A stretch of 64,000 nucleotides of DNA from contig CAVUID010000011.1 in NCBI GenBank assembly GCA_963741495.1, positions 186,001 through 250,000 on the forward strand, given 5' to 3'. Positions 61,546-64,000 of the stretch are shown piece by piece; within the stretch, counting starts at the first letter, position 1; each line of letters opens with the position of its first letter. The notes under the pieces were generated by a model. That model was not told the DNA's origin. It did not search any database and was given only the letters and a program-made list of their open reading frames with translations. Position numbers and translations under genes: made by a program. Origin of the DNA: Sulfurimicrobium sp963741495 (GTDB lineage Bacteria; Pseudomonadota; Gammaproteobacteria; Burkholderiales; Sulfuricellaceae).

Positions 61546-62932
61546 ATGGCTTTGGATCGCATGACCAAACTGTCCTGGATTTACGACCTTTACCAGCTGG
61601 GGCAATCATCACAACTACTGGAAAATCCGGACAAGATCTATCAGCAGTTACTGGCCCATATTGTGACCGGTTTCGATGCCCGCAGCGGCTCTCTCGCCCT
61701 GCTCACAGAGGAGCAGGACTCGCTCACCATCGTGGCCGGGATTGATCTGCCGCCCCACGTGATTGGCTGCTCCGTTCCCTTGGGCAGTGGCGTGCTGGGC
61801 TGGGTCGCCAAGGAGGGGCAGCCGCTCCTGATCAATGGCGATCTCGATCCGCAGAAATATCCGGGTATTCAGCGCCGGCGCGAGCAGGCGGCGCCGAGTT
61901 CGGCCCTGTGCTGGCCGCTCAAGCTGCGCGACCGGGTCATCGGCGCGCTGAGCGTGAACCGCCCAGCCGAAAAGACGCCTTTTGCCGAGAGTGATCGCGA
62001 TCAGGGTACTGCCGTGCTCAACCTCGCCAGCCTGGCACTGGAAAATATCCAGTTGCGGCTTGATCAGCAGCGGCGCTTTGCGGAATTGCAGGCGACCAAC
62101 CAGAAACTGGCAGAGGCGCAGGACCAGTTGCTGCAGGCGGAAAAAATGGCCTCCATCGGCCAGCTCGCTGCCGGGGTGGCGCATGAGATCAACAACCCGG
62201 TCGGTTATGTGGCTTCCAATCTCAGCTCGCTTGGGCGTTACGTGAATGATCTGCTTTCCCTGCTTGATGCCTGCGACCAGCTTGACGGCACCCTCTCGGG
62301 TGATGCGCCCGAGTTGCTGGCATTACGGGCGCTCAAGGAGAAAGTGAACCTCACTTATCTGCGCGAGGATTTGCACGACTTGCTGGCAGAGTCGAAAGAA
62401 GGCCTGGAGCGGGTCAAGAAAATCGTCCTCGACCTGAAAACCTTTTCCCATGTGGACGAAGCCGAATGGCAGATCACCGATTTGCATCAAGGTCTGGAGA
62501 GTACGCTCAATATCGTGTGGAACGAGCTCAAATACAAAGCCGAGGTGGTCAAGGAATATGGCGCGCTGCCGGAAATCGAGTGCCTGCCTTCCCAGCTCAA
62601 TCAGGTGTTCATGAATCTCATGGTTAACGCCGCACACGCCATCGAAAGCCACGGCACCATTACCTTGCGCTCTGGCCAGGCAGGTGAACAGGTCTGGGTG
62701 GAGGTCGTCTGACACGGGCAAAGGCATCGCACCGGAAAATCTGGGCCGTATTTTTGACCCCTTCTTTACCACCAAGCCGGTGGGTACGGGTACCGGCCTG
62801 GGCTTGTCGCTTTCCTACGGCATCGTGAAAAAACATCACGGGAATATCGAGGTGGACAGCATAGTTGGGAAAGGCACGACTTTCCGCGTGTGGCTGCCGT
62901 TGCGGCAAGCCACGAAGCAGGAAAACGGATAA
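61546..62932 (+). pseudogene. GAF-domain histidine kinase, split by a frameshift
   Basis: The first frame (61546-62712) has a GAF domain (about 25-170), a coiled coil, the HisKA phospho-site H213 in LAAGVAHEINNPVGYVASNL and the N-box VFMNLMVNAAHAIES. It stops at QVWVEVV. The G1 and G2 boxes of the ATPase domain are in another frame (ending 62932): DTGKGIAPENLGRIFDPFF, then VGTGTGLGLSLSYGIV. One base too many at about 62704-62712 explains it (VEVSDTGKGI expected). Without the second part, ATP could not be bound. This kinase would phosphorylate the response regulator of the same operon, if intact. Confidence 0.85.
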
Positions 62933-62999
62933 AGGGCCTTGCTTAAAGTGGCAAGTCGCCAAGAAAAAAATACTTGATGCTGTGTTCGGCAATAAAGGG

Positions 63000-64000
63000 G
63001 TGGAAAGACGCATCAGCGCGCTTGCCGCCGCTATCTTGGTATTCACCGTGCTTGCCACCGGTACCGTTATATTTTCCATGCTGGCCCAGCAGGTCAGATC
63101 CGAACTGAAAAAAGGCCTGGTGCGGACGCTCAACGACCGGACAGCGTTGTTCCATCAGGAAATCGATAAAGGCATCGACATCGCTGATAGCATTGCCAAC
63201 CGGCGGCCCCACCTCGCCAGGTTGATGGCGACAGTCAACGATGGGCCTGCGGATGAAAAAACCCGGCGCGAAATCGGCATGGTGCTGGAGATTGTCCGTC
63301 TCGATCAGCGGCTCTCGGCATTGGCCTTGTATGATTTGCGTGGCGAACTCGTTGCCATGAGCGGTGAGTTTCTTCGTGAGCCCTTTGCGGTGAGCCTGCG
63401 CCACCCGGAGAACGCCACCCTGAAATGGCAGGATGGCTTTTATCTTGAGCTTGCCGCAACGATGCAGCAACAGGGGAAAAAAATCGGGACAGTGAGGATT
63501 GAATATCCGCCTGTCACTCTTACCGCCGCATTTCTCAATTACCAGAACAATGGCGAAACCGGAGAAACTGCGCTCTGTGCGGCCCTGACATCTGAACAGA
63601 TGCGCTGCTTTCCCACCCGGCACCGCCCGCAGCCATTTGACAGTCCGCGCAGTGTTGATGGCAAGGCGCTCCCCTTGAGCCTCGCTATCGATGGAGAAAG
63701 TGGCGCGATCATGGCGACCGACTATCGCGCCCAGGATGTGTTCGATGCCTATAGCCCGGTAGGTAATAGCGGGCTGGGGATGGTCATGAAAATTGACCAG
63801 GCCGAGCTGAGGCGGCCGATCCACCAGCATTTGCTGTGGATCGTGCCGCTATTCGCTGGTTTGCTGGCACTCGGTTTTGCGCTGCTGCGCTGGCAGGTGG
63901 GGCCGGTGGTGCGCGAGGTAGTGAATGCCAGGGCGCGGGTACATGGCATTCTGGATAATACAGCAGACGGGATTGTGACCGCCGATGAGCAGGGCGTGGT
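63000..64000 (+). CDS. Membrane sensor protein with PAS domain (3' cut by window edge)
   Basis: An open frame reaches the window end. It has a first membrane helix (SALAAAILVFTVLATGTVIF), a periplasmic sensor domain of about 240 residues and a second helix (LLWIVPLFAGLLALGFALL). A PAS domain then begins (ILDNTADGIVTADEQGVV). The missing part is likely a histidine kinase or GGDEF/EAL output. The start is unsure: GTG 63000 (VERRISALAAA) or GTG 62982. It follows the kinase gene by about 60 bases, so it is probably in the same operon. Confidence 0.75.
   Translation, partial: MERRISALAAAILVFTVLATGTVIFSMLAQQVRSELKKGLVRTLNDRTALFHQEIDKGIDIADSIANRRPHLARLMATVNDGPADEKTRREIGMVLEIVRLDQRLSALALYDLRGELVAMSGEFLREPFAVSLRHPENATLKWQDGFYLELAATMQQQGKKIGTVRIEYPPVTLTAAFLNYQNNGETGETALCAALTSEQMRCFPTRHRPQPFDSPRSVDGKALPLSLAIDGESGAIMATDYRAQDVFDAYSPVGNSGLGMVMKIDQAELRRPIHQHLLWIVPLFAGLLALGFALLRWQVGPVVREVVNARARVHGILDNTADGIVTADEQGV

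Overview
The window reads as one chromosomal stretch of a GC-rich betaproteobacterium. The recA-recX, thiL-pgpA-pncC, tesA/ybbA-ybbP and alaS gene types and their order, the cphA'-cphA cyanophycin pair, and the exosortase (PEP-CTERM) genes beside sulfur-linked multiheme cytochromes suggest a sulfur- or iron-oxidising member of the Nitrosomonadales, for example Sulfuricella- or Gallionella-like. This placement is inferred from gene content; no rRNA or tRNA gene is present to confirm it.

Layout. 0-9.9 kb holds housekeeping genes: the 3' end of an ABC-F ATPase, a Phd/PIN toxin-antitoxin pair, thiL-pgpA-pncC, recA-recX, a small OB-fold lipoprotein, alaS, an MscS channel and a PLD-type nuclease. 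lon lies at 10-12.4 kb. 12.4-21 kb is a minus-strand sulfur/redox island. It has two copies of an octaheme cytochrome c plus di-haem-type cytochrome b pair, and between them a triple-rhodanese protein, a YeeE/YedE sulfur transporter and a monohaem cytochrome c. A DUF302 protein heads the island. 21-28 kb carries msrA, an arginase-family gene, tesA and divergent ybbA, a VapBC-type module sitting between ybbA and ybbP, and a frameshifted DgcZ-like diguanylate cyclase. 28-35 kb has a cation/proton antiporter, a nitronate-monooxygenase-like protein, DUF2288, a frameshifted FAD-dependent dehydrogenase and DUF4197. 35-42.7 kb is a cyanophycin locus: DUF1854 and an ABC exporter, divergent from cphA' and cphA. 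43-59.3 kb is an exosortase-associated envelope region: an O-antigen-ligase-like protein, one intact and one decayed PEP-CTERM protein, and an apparent operon ThiF-(LolA-like)-(outer-membrane barrel)-RND exporter-VanZ. It also holds a methyltransferase with two exosortase-associated acyltransferases, and PrsT. 59.9-64 kb is a signalling operon: response regulator, HDOD protein, GAF histidine kinase, and a PAS sensor cut by the window edge.

How the parts fit. The 12-21 kb genes look like a periplasmic electron-transfer module for sulfur oxyanions, with sulfur uptake and sulfur-carrier functions alongside. The 35-43 kb genes make the nitrogen/carbon store cyanophycin; the arginase 13 kb away could act on its arginine. 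The 43-59 kb genes look like a set that makes an acylated small molecule or lipid and moves it through the envelope, with PEP-CTERM surface proteins. Both PEP-CTERM loci have a matching sigma-54-type -24/-12 element upstream, so they may share control.

Disrupted genes. Four genes carry an apparent single-base frameshift, one has an in-frame amber stop, and one PEP-CTERM gene is heavily decayed. These may be real decay or sequencing error; the sequence alone cannot tell. Several nested palindromic repeats are also present. I saw no CRISPR array, tRNA, rRNA, transposase or phage gene.
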